DNA from: JAGVSR01 sp964458265
GTDB lineage: Bacteria > Pseudomonadota > Alphaproteobacteria > Rhizobiales > Hyphomicrobiaceae
Direction of reading: 5' to 3'
DNA: 64,000 nt
Assembly (NCBI GenBank): GCA_964458265.1
Contig: CAYWIF010000018.1
Location: 1-64,000 of the forward strand
The notes beneath the pieces were generated by a model. It was not told where the DNA came from. It made no database searches and saw only the letters and a list, made by a program, of their open reading frames with translations. Position 1 is the first letter of the stretch, and the number at the start of each line of letters is the position of its first letter. The position numbers and the translations under genes were made by a program. Positions 8,228 to 16,295 of this stretch are shown one piece after another.

Positions 8228-8959
8228 CTAACGCTTGTCCGCTGTGCGGGCCGGAGAGCTGAGCCGCGTCAAGCGCGTGACGAGATCACCTGAAATGCGG
8301 CCGGTATCGGGCATCGCGTGCTGCTTTTCGAATGCCCGGATTGCAGCGATGGTACTTTCCCCCAAGCGTCCGTCGGAACGGCCGACCTTGAATCCCAGTC
8401 TGGCCAGAGATGCCTGCACCGATCGGATCAAGGCAACCGCCTTTGGACCTGCCGCACCAGCGCTATCCAGCGCCGTGCCGCGCTTTCCGTCCCTGATCGA
8501 CTGCAACAGACCTTCCCCTGGCTCCGCCGTCAGCGGCAATCCATTGTCGACCTCGTAGGCCAGAATGGCGGCTTGGGTCACCGGGCCCGCGATACCGTCG
8601 GTGCCACCGGTCTCGTAGCCCTTTGCTGCCAGCGCCGTCTGCACCTCGCGCGTCATCTCGCGCAGATCCGAAACCGGCGGGCTAACGACGACGCGCTGGA
8701 CGATCCCGGGCGTGACGAGTCCCGAGCCGCCAGCCACCGGGCCGCTCGTGCTGACCCGGTCCGGCGCGGCCGGTGGCCCTCCGCGATTGTCGATCTCCGG
8801 AATAGCAAGTGCTGCCGTTTCCTTGACGACACCCCACACGCCATCGCTCGCCACGCTGTCCCGGCGGGACGCCGGCTGCATAACTGTCAGATTGAGCGCG
8901 ACGCCAGCCGACAACCCGGCAAACAGCACCATCGACAGTTTGGAAGTGCGCGCAAACAT
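8228..8959 (-). CDS. exported protein with two peptidoglycan-binding (PG_binding_1) domains
   Basis: The N-terminus has a hydrophobic segment (LSMVLFAGLSAGVALNLTVM) consistent with a signal anchor. A Pro/Gly-rich linker follows. Two PG_binding_1-like three-helix repeats lie at about 104-155 (VQTALAAKGYETGGTDGIAG) and 177-230 (VQASLARLGFKVGRSDGRLG), each with the characteristic LxxxGY/F...DGxxG...T pattern. It probably binds cell wall in the periplasm. A perfect CtrA box lies about 50 bases upstream of its start, suggesting cell-cycle control. It is followed by DUF1491 on the same strand. Confidence 0.82.
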   Translation of the reverse strand: MFARTSKLSMVLFAGLSAGVALNLTVMQPASRRDSVASDGVWGVVKETAALAIPEIDNRGGPPAAPDRVSTSGPVAGGSGLVTPGIVQRVVVSPPVSDLREMTREVQTALAAKGYETGGTDGIAGPVTQAAILAYEVDNGLPLTAEPGEGLLQSIRDGKRGTALDSAGAAGPKAVALIRSVQASLARLGFKVGRSDGRLGESTIAAIRAFEKQHAMPDTGRISGDLVTRLTRLSSPARTADKR

Positions 8960-9010
8960 GATGACGTGAAGCCCTTTCAGCGGTCTGGGCGGGAGTATCC
9001 GTATCGCGCG

Positions 9011-9026
9011 TTAACGCCTCCTTAAC
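9011..9026 (-). promoter_or_regulatory. perfect CtrA full-site box TTAA-N7-TTAAC
   Basis: The sequence TTAACGCCTCCTTAAC fits the consensus TTAA-N7-TTAAC exactly. It sits 52 bases upstream of the peptidoglycan-binding gene start (8959, minus strand) and 150 bases before the DUF5330 gene on the plus strand. Placement and orientation suit control of the minus-strand gene. The assignment rests on the consensus only. Confidence 0.55.
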
Positions 9027-9177
9027 CGCATGGGGCGGTCAACAAAACCCTTCGCCGAACCGCAAAATTTGATTCAATTGCACCAGCACATGGTTTCGCT
9101 TCCTTGATGGCGATGCGCTACTGTTGATGGTGAGGCCGGCGTAGGCCGCTCGCCGTTTCACCGGATGTGATTGAGAC

Positions 9178-9543
9178 ATGCCGATCTTGCGTACAGTCAT
9201 CGTCGTTGGCGCTGTCATCGCGCTCCTGCCGTCCGACCGGGCGCAGCAGGAACGCTTGCAGCAGACCGCCGTCGACGCCGCCCACTGGACAATGACGTTT
9301 TGCGACCGCAACGCCAAGAGCTGCGAGAACGCCGGCTATGCCTGGGAAATCTTCAAGACCAAGGCTGAGTTTGCCGCCGGTGTCGCCTATGATGTCGCCA
9401 TGACCCACGTCTTCAAGGCCGGCACGGACTTGGCCGCAATCCCGCCCCCGGCAGAAACCTCCGCCATCGAACGGCGCGGAACGTTGACCGTACGCGATTT
9501 GGAGCCCCGCTGGCGCGGCGGCGAACCCCGCGCCGCGCGCTGA
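9178..9543 (+). CDS. DUF5330 family protein
   Basis: A 121-residue protein with an N-terminal hydrophobic stretch (TVIVVGAVIALLPSD) and the conserved block containing TFCDRNAKSCENA and KAEFAAGVAYDVA. This is the usual alphaproteobacterial DUF5330 layout of a membrane anchor plus a short cysteine-containing region. The function is unknown. It is transcribed divergently from the peptidoglycan-binding gene, with the CtrA box between them. Confidence 0.75.
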   Translation: MPILRTVIVVGAVIALLPSDRAQQERLQQTAVDAAHWTMTFCDRNAKSCENAGYAWEIFKTKAEFAAGVAYDVAMTHVFKAGTDLAAIPPPAETSAIERRGTLTVRDLEPRWRGGEPRAAR

Positions 9544-9647
9544 CGCGGACCGTCGGCAAATCGCGGCAGCGCCTTGCCCTGTGCACCCATTGCCACTAAG
9601 TCCTGCCTGAGGGTGCGTGCACGGCGCGCGCCGCAACAGGACGCCCC

Positions 9648-10085
9648 ATGACGATTTCGGAACTCAAGGAAAACTTTGCTCTCATCGACGATTGGGAGGA
9701 CCGGTACCGCTATGTCATCGAACTCGGCCGTGCGCTTCCCGAACTGCCGGTTGCCGACAAGACGGAGGCCAACAAGGTCCGCGGCTGCGCCAGTCAGGTT
9801 TGGCTCGTCACGCGCCTGACACCCCAAACCGGCGGCGCCTCGCCGCTCATGCACATTGAGGGGGACAGCGACGCTCATATTGTGCGCGGCCTCGTCGCGA
9901 TCCTGCTTGCAATCTACCAGGACAAGCCCGCAGCCGAAATCGCCGCCCACGACGCGTTGCAAGACTTCGCCGATTTGGGCCTAAAGGATCATTTGACGCC
10001 GCAACGCTCCAACGGCCTCGCATCGATGGTCGCCCGCATCCGCGCCGAGGCCACGAACGCCGCCGCTCAGTCCGCCGCCGGCTGA
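9648..10085 (+). CDS. sufE: SufE family cysteine desulfurase activator
   Basis: SufE accepts persulfide sulfur from the SufS desulfurase during Fe-S cluster assembly. The family signature is complete: LKENFALIDDWEDRYRYVIELG at the N-terminus, then NKVRGCASQVWL with the sulfur-accepting cysteine at residue 47. The length of 145 residues is normal. No other suf gene lies nearby, which is common in alphaproteobacteria that carry sufE away from the main operon. Its 3' end overlaps the convergent DUF6456 gene by 19 bases. Confidence 0.92.
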   Translation: MTISELKENFALIDDWEDRYRYVIELGRALPELPVADKTEANKVRGCASQVWLVTRLTPQTGGASPLMHIEGDSDAHIVRGLVAILLAIYQDKPAAEIAAHDALQDFADLGLKDHLTPQRSNGLASMVARIRAEATNAAAQSAAG

Positions 10086-10657
10086 AGCGCGTCGCCGGCT
10101 ACATCGATTGCCGGGCGATAGTCCGCCACGCCCCAGTGCCGCGGTTGGGCGCGGCTAGGTCCGGCCGCACCCGCCTCCTCGATCCCGTAATGCCGTGCCA
10201 ATCGCGACAGAGCCAATTGCAGTACGACCTTGCCTGAACGTTGCGGCCACCCCGCGTTGCGCTCGAGCTGTTCCAATCCCTTCAGGAAGCAACACACATC
10301 GAGAAGGATTCCTGAGAATTCAGGCCCGGCCGCCGACAATGCCCGGTTGACGCGCTCCCGGGCCGCAAGCACGCTGTCTGCGAACTCCACGCCTGCCCCC
10401 GGCTCAGTCCTGCGCCCGCCTGAGCCTCCCACGCCGAATTCCCAACTCGCCGTCACGCGCGGACCAAGCTGCGCAAACGTAAAGTCGGCGCGCAGCCGTT
10501 CACCAGCGAGAAACTGAGCCTCGCTGATGAGCGCCGCGCCATCCTTGCCCCGGCGCCGCCTCAACCACGCCAGCGGACTTTCATCCAGATTGTGTTCCGG
10601 CCGGCGGTTCTCGTCAGCCTTCGCCATTCGAAGCGGACGCCTCTCCTCTTTGTTCAT
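10067..10657 (-). CDS. DUF6456 domain-containing protein
   Basis: The conserved core is NLDESPLAWLRRRRGKDG, then ALISEAQFLAGERLRADFTF and LDVCCFLKGLEQLERNAGWP, the hallmarks of the alphaproteobacterial DUF6456 domain. In many relatives this domain is fused to a helix-turn-helix region. Here the DNA-binding part is absent, but the gene immediately upstream encodes a DnaA-domain-IV-like helix-turn-helix protein, overlapping by ATGA at 10654-10657. The two may act as one split regulator. The exact function is unknown. Confidence 0.8.
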   Translation of the reverse strand: MNKEERRPLRMAKADENRRPEHNLDESPLAWLRRRRGKDGAALISEAQFLAGERLRADFTFAQLGPRVTASWEFGVGGSGGRRTEPGAGVEFADSVLAARERVNRALSAAGPEFSGILLDVCCFLKGLEQLERNAGWPQRSGKVVLQLALSRLARHYGIEEAGAAGPSRAQPRHWGVADYRPAIDVAGDALQPAAD

Positions 10658-11007
10658 CCGGCCCTCCGCATTTCGCCGTTGCCGGCATCCGCTGTTGCCT
10701 TCGCGCCCAGTCGAAACCGCACGATGCTCTCGAGAAGTTCGAGAACACGATCGAACCGCGCATCATCTCGCAGATCCTCGATGACGCCGCAGGCATGTGC
10801 CACCGTCGTGCGGTCGCGGGCGAAAGCCCGTCCGGCGTCGGTGAAGCTGCGTCCGCAGGCAACATGAATGAGATACATCGCCACCTGCCGCGCCAGCGCG
10901 ACCCGCGAGGACCCGCGCGTAACCAGACAAAACTCTCCCGCCAACACGCCAAACACCTGACCGACACTCGCCTCGATGACCACTCGCTCAAAAAGCAGTT
11001 GTTGCAT
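10654..11007 (-). CDS. small DnaA domain-IV-like helix-turn-helix protein
   Basis: A 117-residue protein from the ATG at 11007, which has AGGTGAA 5 bases upstream; the frame extends to a TTG at 11043. Residues LARQVAMYLIHVACGRSFTDAG and FARDRTTVAHACGVIEDLRDD match the pattern of the C-terminal DNA-binding domain of DnaA, where (G)RDHTTVxHAxxxI contacts the DnaA box. There is no AAA+ ATPase domain, so this cannot be the initiator itself. It is translationally coupled to the DUF6456 gene. It may compete for or regulate DnaA-box DNA. Confidence 0.75.
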   Translation of the reverse strand: MQQLLFERVVIEASVGQVFGVLAGEFCLVTRGSSRVALARQVAMYLIHVACGRSFTDAGRAFARDRTTVAHACGVIEDLRDDARFDRVLELLESIVRFRLGAKATADAGNGEMRRAG

Positions 11008-11191
11008 CCGTTCACCTAGCTCCACCGACGTCCGATGCCGCAAGACTACCGCTGAAGCCGCGCCACGCTTCTCATCTGATACGCCAGCGGTGAACGGCGG
11101 GGATAAATAGAAAAGATTTCCGGTCAGCCGCGGTTATCCCCGCGCGTCAACAGCGTGCGAGACTTCTCCCATCCCCCGATGAGAGCTTGTC

Positions 11192-11530
11192 ATGCCGCCC
11201 AAGCCACATCCCAAAGACGATTTTGCGAATGATCGAGAGCCGCCAGCCGAAATCCAGGCTGCGACGGCTCGCGACGTCGCATTGATGCGTTTGCTGCCGC
11301 TCTGGCCACACGAGGTCGCCGACCGCAGTCCTGCGGGACGGCACCGCGTGCAGGCCCTGCTCCGGCGCGCCTTAAGGGCCGAACGCAGACGCGGACTTGC
11401 TGGCCACTGGACCTACGATCTATCCCGCCATGCACAGTTACTTGCTCTGTACCGCGCAGAATGCGACGCCCCTGGCCGGTCAATCGTTCGGGATATTCCG
11501 TGCCCGCGATTTGGAACAGAGAGGACCTAA
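11192..11530 (+). CDS. conserved hypothetical protein of Rhizobiales
   Basis: A 112-residue, arginine-rich, probably cytosolic protein. The recognisable part is DVALMRLLPLWPHEVADRSPAGR, followed by LLRRALRAERRRGLAGHWTYDLSRHAQLLALYRAE, a pattern I associate with small conserved Rhizobiales proteins without assigned function. No catalytic motif is visible. Its last four bases overlap the 3' end of mucR on the opposite strand, so the two genes are strictly tail to tail. Confidence 0.6.
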   Translation: MPPKPHPKDDFANDREPPAEIQAATARDVALMRLLPLWPHEVADRSPAGRHRVQALLRRALRAERRRGLAGHWTYDLSRHAQLLALYRAECDAPGRSIVRDIPCPRFGTERT

Positions 11531-11937
11531 TCGCGCTCCTTGCGCGTTCCCAGACCCATCTTCTTGGCAAGGTCCGACCGTGCCCGCGCATAGTTCGGCG
11601 CAACCATCGGATAGTCGGGCGCCAGCCCCCACTTCTCCCGGTACTCCTCAGGCGACAGGTTGTAGTGCGTTCTCAAGTGCCGTTTCAGCGACTTGAACTT
11701 CTTGCCGTCTTCCAGACAGACAATGTGATCCGGCATGACCGAGCGCTTCACCGGCACCTTCGGTTTCAACTCATCCCGCTCCGGCAGCGGGGCGGATCCG
11801 GTGACACGGATCAACGCCGCATGGGTGTCGCTGATCAATTGCGGCAGATCGCTGGCACTCAGCGTGTTCTTGCTGACGAACGCCGACACGATGCGCGCCG
11901 TGAGCTCCACGAGACCGGGTTGACCCTGTTCTTCCAT
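11527..11937 (-). CDS. mucR: MucR/Ros family zinc-finger transcriptional regulator
   Basis: MucR proteins are global DNA-binding regulators of exopolysaccharide, motility and cell-cycle genes in alphaproteobacteria. The N-terminal segment LVELTARIVSAFVSKNTLSASDLPQLI is typical. The Ros-type finger is DHIVCLEDGKKFKSLKRHLRTHYNLSPEEYREKWGL, with the second cysteine position replaced by Asp, as is common in MucR. The 136 residues match the family length. GGGAGG lies 8 bases before the ATG. The AT-rich region upstream (11940-12000) is a likely site for the autoregulation known in this family. Confidence 0.93.
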   Translation of the reverse strand: MEEQGQPGLVELTARIVSAFVSKNTLSASDLPQLISDTHAALIRVTGSAPLPERDELKPKVPVKRSVMPDHIVCLEDGKKFKSLKRHLRTHYNLSPEEYREKWGLAPDYPMVAPNYARARSDLAKKMGLGTRKERD

Positions 11938-12190
11938 TTATCCCAACCTCCCGGACTTTATCTTGAGAAGTACTGTATACTCCAAGTAATCAAGTAACGA
12001 GAGTTCGTTCTCGTGCTGTTAACAGCAATCGCAGCACGGCTGAGTTCGCGATGCCGGGCCGTTAACTTTAAGGGCCATTCACCGAGCTGCCGCGCGCTTC
12101 TGGTTTCGCCCTCGGCAAGACGCTAAGAGCCCGGTGCTGCAGCGGCTCCTGCGGCCTGCCGTAGTTGGCTCTCGAAGGTCCGACAGCACG

Positions 12191-13294
12191 ATGACGACGC
12201 CTCACGCATTGACCCGCCGCAGCGTCCTCGGGCTGGCCATGGCCCTGCCGGCGATCGGCCACGCAGCCACGCGACCGGACACGCATTCGCTTGGCGAAGC
12301 CGCAGCCGCGGCTGGGATCCTATTCGGTGCCTCCGCAACCTCGAACGTTCTTGACGACCCCGCTTACGCGGCACTTCATTCTGCCCATTCCCGGCTGCTG
12401 GTCACCGACCTCGCACTGAAATTCGACTATCTGCGCCCGAGCGAGGACATCTTCGACTTCGCGGAAGCCGACGCCCTTCTTGCCTTTGCCCGCTCGCAAG
12501 CCATCGGCTTTCGCGGCGCGGCCATGATCTGGAACGATTGGCCGGCAGCCTGGCTCAAGGGCAAATCGTCAAGCGAACTCACCCGCATCTTCGACGAACA
12601 CATCGATGTCGTGGGCTCGCGCTACGCGGGCGCGATGCAGTCATGGGACGTGGTGAACGAGCCCTTCTGGCCCGATGCCGGTGAACCGGGCGGCTACCGT
12701 ACGGGGCCATGGTACGGCGCCATGGGTCAAGACTACATCCCGAGGGCCTTCGAGCGCGTTGCCCGCGTCGACCCCAAGGCCAAACTCGTCTTGAACGAAG
12801 CCTTCTGCGAACAGAACGACGCGCTTGGCAAAGCGGTGCGGTCTCACATGCTCCCGCTGATCGACAAGTTGCAGGACCGCGGCGTCAAACTGGATGCCAT
12901 CGGACTGCAAGCGCACATCCGCCCCGGCCTGCCCTTCGACATCGACGCCTTCCTGCGTTTTCTGGACGAGATCGCCGCCCGCAAGCTGGACATTTACCTC
13001 ACCGAGTTCGACATCGAGGACAACACGCTTCCCTTCGACATCGCCCGGCGCGACGCGCTGGTCGCCGGCTGGACGGCCCGATTTCTCAATCCGGTCCTTG
13101 AAAATCGTAAGGTTAAAGCCGTCATCACCTGGCAACTCGCCGACCGCCATAGCTGGTACCGCGATCCGGCGGTCGCCGACGCGCGCGGCTACAGCTTCTC
13201 GGCCCGGCCCCTCCCCTTCGATGATGGCTACAACGATAAGCCCATGGCCCAAGCCTTGCGTACCGCCTTCCTTGCCGCCCCGAAGCGCGATTGA
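12191..13294 (+). CDS. Tat-exported GH10 family glycoside hydrolase (endo-1,4-beta-xylanase-like)
   Basis: A retaining GH10 TIM-barrel enzyme. The acid/base glutamate is in SWDVVNEPFW and the nucleophile in IYLTEFDIED, both canonical. The N-terminus MTTPHALTRRSVLGLAMALPAIGHAA is a twin-arginine signal, so export of the folded protein is predicted. I chose ATG 12191 because it places the RR motif near the start; the frame opens at 12134. Xylan is the usual substrate of the family, but in a probable methylotroph-like alphaproteobacterium it could act on another beta-glycan. A methyltransferase gene follows 43 bases downstream. Confidence 0.85.
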   Translation: MTTPHALTRRSVLGLAMALPAIGHAATRPDTHSLGEAAAAAGILFGASATSNVLDDPAYAALHSAHSRLLVTDLALKFDYLRPSEDIFDFAEADALLAFARSQAIGFRGAAMIWNDWPAAWLKGKSSSELTRIFDEHIDVVGSRYAGAMQSWDVVNEPFWPDAGEPGGYRTGPWYGAMGQDYIPRAFERVARVDPKAKLVLNEAFCEQNDALGKAVRSHMLPLIDKLQDRGVKLDAIGLQAHIRPGLPFDIDAFLRFLDEIAARKLDIYLTEFDIEDNTLPFDIARRDALVAGWTARFLNPVLENRKVKAVITWQLADRHSWYRDPAVADARGYSFSARPLPFDDGYNDKPMAQALRTAFLAAPKRD

Positions 13295-13337
13295 AAAGCG
13301 CGGCACGCCACACCCACGCGTTGCGAAGGATGATCCC

Positions 13338-14006
13338 ATGACGATGGTCATGACGCGCCTACACAGCCAAGCGCCCTCGGTCAGCACATTTCGTGTGAAG
13401 CGTTTCGAACTCTTTCGATCGTTGATAGAAAAAGTCGTCGCCCGAAAAGGCTCGGCCCACATTCTCGACCTGGGCGGCACGCACGACTATTGGATGAGCG
13501 TCGAACCTCTCTGGCGGGATTTCAATCTCACATTCACACTGGTCAACCTCGGCGCCGAGCCAACTGGCGACTCCCGCTTCACGCCGCTTGCCGGCAACGC
13601 CTGTGCCATGCCCGAATTTGCCGACAACAGTTTCGACATCGTGCACTCCAATTCGGTCATCGAGCACGTCGGCCGCTGGAAAGAAATGAAGCAGATGGCG
13701 TCCGAGATCGCGCGGCTGGCGCCCTGCTATTATGTGCAAACACCGGCGTTCGGATTTCCCATCGAACCCCATTTCAAGACCCCCCTGTTCCACTGGATGC
13801 CCATGCCGTGGCGAATCTGGTTGACCCGGACAGTGCCGCTCGGAAGCTATCCGCGCGCGGAAACGCTTGATGATGCCATGCGCTTCGTGGAAGACGCGAT
13901 CCTCATCGATGCGCCCCGCTTTCGCAGCCTCTTCCCTGCTCCCGCGCGCATCGAAAAGGAGCGCGTATTGGGCATCACGAAAAGTTTCATCGCCATCCGC
14001 GATTGA
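13338..14006 (+). CDS. class I SAM-dependent methyltransferase
   Basis: A 222-residue protein of the Methyltransf_11 type. Motif I is HILDLGGTHDYW, the post-I region is LVNLGAE, and the motif IV area is FADNSFDIVHSNSVIEHVG. The substrate cannot be inferred; the tail rich in proline and aromatic residues (HWMPMPWRIWLTRTVPLG) resembles small-molecule or lipid/sugar methyltransferases. ATG 13338 has AAGGA 7 bases upstream; the frame itself opens further upstream, inside the glycosidase gene. It is probably co-transcribed with the GH10 gene. Confidence 0.8.
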   Translation: MTMVMTRLHSQAPSVSTFRVKRFELFRSLIEKVVARKGSAHILDLGGTHDYWMSVEPLWRDFNLTFTLVNLGAEPTGDSRFTPLAGNACAMPEFADNSFDIVHSNSVIEHVGRWKEMKQMASEIARLAPCYYVQTPAFGFPIEPHFKTPLFHWMPMPWRIWLTRTVPLGSYPRAETLDDAMRFVEDAILIDAPRFRSLFPAPARIEKERVLGITKSFIAIRD

Positions 14007-14123
14007 CGCGGCCCGTTCCTTTGAATTGACCCTGCCTGGAACACACGCAACACTTGCGTTGTGCGCGGCCAACCGCTGTAAAGGCACCGCGATCCAACCG
14101 CATCAGTCATCCTCGAGGATACC

Positions 14124-16223
14124 GTGACCCTTCTTCCGCCGCCGCATGCCGCCGAAAAGAACCATCTCACAACCTGGCACGGCACGACACTGCAAGACCC
14201 CTTTCATTGGCTGCGCGCCGAGAACTGGCAAGATGTCATGCGCGATCCCAGCGCGCTTGATGCGCAGATCCGCGCCTACCTCACGGCCGAAAACGCCTAT
14301 GCCGACGCCGCTCTAGCCGACACGGAAGACCTGCAAAAGGCGCTCTATGAAGAGATGAAGGCCCGCCTTAAGCCGGACGACCGTACCGTTCCGAACCCGG
14401 ATGGCCCCTGGGAATACTTTTCAAGTTTCGCCGCCGGCGGCCAGTATCCGCGCCTCTGCCGGCGCCCACGTGGCGGCGGCGAGGAGGCCGTCCTGCTCGA
14501 TGGCAACGCTGAGGCTGCCGGCAAAACCTATTGGGATTTAGGCGCTGCCAGCCACAGCCCTGACCACGCACTCGTCGCCTTTTCTACCGACGACAAAGGA
14601 TCCGAACTCTACACCGTCCGCATTCGTGATCTGGCCACCGGCCTGAACTTTGCCGATGAACTCCCCGACACCCGCGGCGACATCGCCTGGGGAAACGACA
14701 GCCGCACGCTCTATTACATTCGCGTCGACGCCAATCATCGCCCGCGTTCCGTCTGGCGGCACGTCGTCGGAACGCCCGTTGCTTCCGACCAGTGCGTCTA
14801 TGAAGAACCCGACGAAAGCTTCTTTATCGCACTCGGGCGAACGCAGTCGCGCGCCTACGTTCTGATCAATGCACATGACCACCAGACGAGCGAATTCCAC
14901 GTGATCGACGCCGACAATCCGGACGCGTTGCCCCGCATCGTCGCGCCGCGAACCGCTGGTCACGAATACGACGTCGAGCATCATGGTGAGAGCTTTATCA
15001 TCACGACCAATTCCGACGGCGCGGAAGACTTTCGCATCGTCGAGGCGCCGGTCGCCGATCCCCGCATGGCCAACTGGAAGGAACTCGTCGCCCACCGTGC
15101 TGGGCGGCTCATCATCGAGGTCTCCGTTACCAGACATCACATCGCGCGCCTCGAACGCGAAGATGGATTGCCACGCATCGTCGTTCGCCGCATCGCGGAC
15201 GGCGCGGAACATCCAATCGCATTTGCCGAGGAAGCCTACTCGCTCGGCATGGCCAGCGGCTATGAATTCGACACCGGCAACCTCCGCTTCACCTACTCGT
15301 CAATGACGACGCCCGCCGAGACGTACGACTACGACATGGCGACGCGAACCCGCGAGTTGCGCAAACGCCAGGAGATTCCCTCCGGCCACGACGCGGACGA
15401 CTACGTGACGCGCCGGTTGTTCGCGGTCGCGCACGATGGCGAGCGCGTGCCCGTCTCCCTCCTCTACCGCAAATCAACGCCGCTCGATGGAAGTGCGCCC
15501 GCCTTCCTCTATGGCTATGGCGCTTATGGCATCTCGATGCCTGCCTCGTTCTCCACCGGCCGCCTCTCGCTTGTCGATCGCGGATTCATCTTCGCCATCG
15601 CCCACGTTCGCGGCGGCAAGGACAAGGGCTATCGCTGGTACAAGGACGGCAAAGCCAAAAACAAAACGAACACGTTCACCGACTTCATCGCGGCCGGTGA
15701 ACTGCTGGTGGCGCAGGGTTTCACCTCGCGCGGACGCATCATTGCAAACGGCGGCTCGGCCGGCGGGATGCTCATGGGTGCGGTCGCCAACATCGCGCCC
15801 GACCTCTTTCTCGGCATCATCGCCGACGTCCCGTTCGTTGACGTCTTGAATACGATGCTCGATAAGGACCTGCCGCTGACCCCGCCCGAGTGGCCCGAAT
15901 GGGGCAACCCGATCGACAGCGCGGAAGACTTCGCGACCATCCGGTCATATTCCCCCTACGACAACGTCACGGCCAAATCCTATCCCCACATTCTGGCGAC
16001 CGGCGGCCTCACAGACCCCCGCGTTACGTATTGGGAACCGGCCAAGTGGGTTGCCAAGCTTCGGCGTCTGAACACGAGCGGACGGCTTCTTCTCTTAAAG
16101 ATCAACATGGGGGCGGGTCACGGCGGCGCATCAGGGCGTTACGAGCGACTGAAGGAGACGGCCCGCGACTTCGCCTTCGCGTTAAAGATCGCCGGTCTCA
16201 ACGGCCCGGCGCCTTCGGCATAG
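14124..16223 (+). CDS. ptrB: oligopeptidase B (S9 prolyl oligopeptidase family)
   Basis: A serine peptidase that cleaves short peptides after basic residues. The N-terminal beta-propeller region (about 70-400) includes YWDLGAASHSPDHALVAFSTD, and the catalytic alpha/beta-hydrolase domain follows. The nucleophile elbow is NGGSAGGMLMG, the downstream acidic segment is GGLTDPRVTYWEP, and the catalytic histidine is in MGAGHGGASGRYE. The 699 residues match the family. It begins at GTG 14124 after GAGGA. It is cytosolic, with no signal peptide. Confidence 0.92.
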   Translation: MTLLPPPHAAEKNHLTTWHGTTLQDPFHWLRAENWQDVMRDPSALDAQIRAYLTAENAYADAALADTEDLQKALYEEMKARLKPDDRTVPNPDGPWEYFSSFAAGGQYPRLCRRPRGGGEEAVLLDGNAEAAGKTYWDLGAASHSPDHALVAFSTDDKGSELYTVRIRDLATGLNFADELPDTRGDIAWGNDSRTLYYIRVDANHRPRSVWRHVVGTPVASDQCVYEEPDESFFIALGRTQSRAYVLINAHDHQTSEFHVIDADNPDALPRIVAPRTAGHEYDVEHHGESFIITTNSDGAEDFRIVEAPVADPRMANWKELVAHRAGRLIIEVSVTRHHIARLEREDGLPRIVVRRIADGAEHPIAFAEEAYSLGMASGYEFDTGNLRFTYSSMTTPAETYDYDMATRTRELRKRQEIPSGHDADDYVTRRLFAVAHDGERVPVSLLYRKSTPLDGSAPAFLYGYGAYGISMPASFSTGRLSLVDRGFIFAIAHVRGGKDKGYRWYKDGKAKNKTNTFTDFIAAGELLVAQGFTSRGRIIANGGSAGGMLMGAVANIAPDLFLGIIADVPFVDVLNTMLDKDLPLTPPEWPEWGNPIDSAEDFATIRSYSPYDNVTAKSYPHILATGGLTDPRVTYWEPAKWVAKLRRLNTSGRLLLLKINMGAGHGGASGRYERLKETARDFAFALKIAGLNGPAPSA

Positions 16224-16238
16224 CGCACCAAATGAAAA

Positions 16239-16268
16239 GCGGCAGCGCCTCTTTCGAAGCGCCGCCGC
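16239..16268 (-). terminator. stem-loop between convergent genes, likely terminator
   Basis: GCGGCAGCGC at 16239-16248 pairs with GCGCCGCCGC at 16259-16268 with one mismatch. Read on the minus strand, the hairpin is followed by TTTTCATTT. It therefore suits Rho-independent termination of the TadG-like gene that ends at 16296. Confidence 0.5.
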
Positions 16269-16295
16269 AGCATTGCAGAGTAGGTGTGCCGTGCC

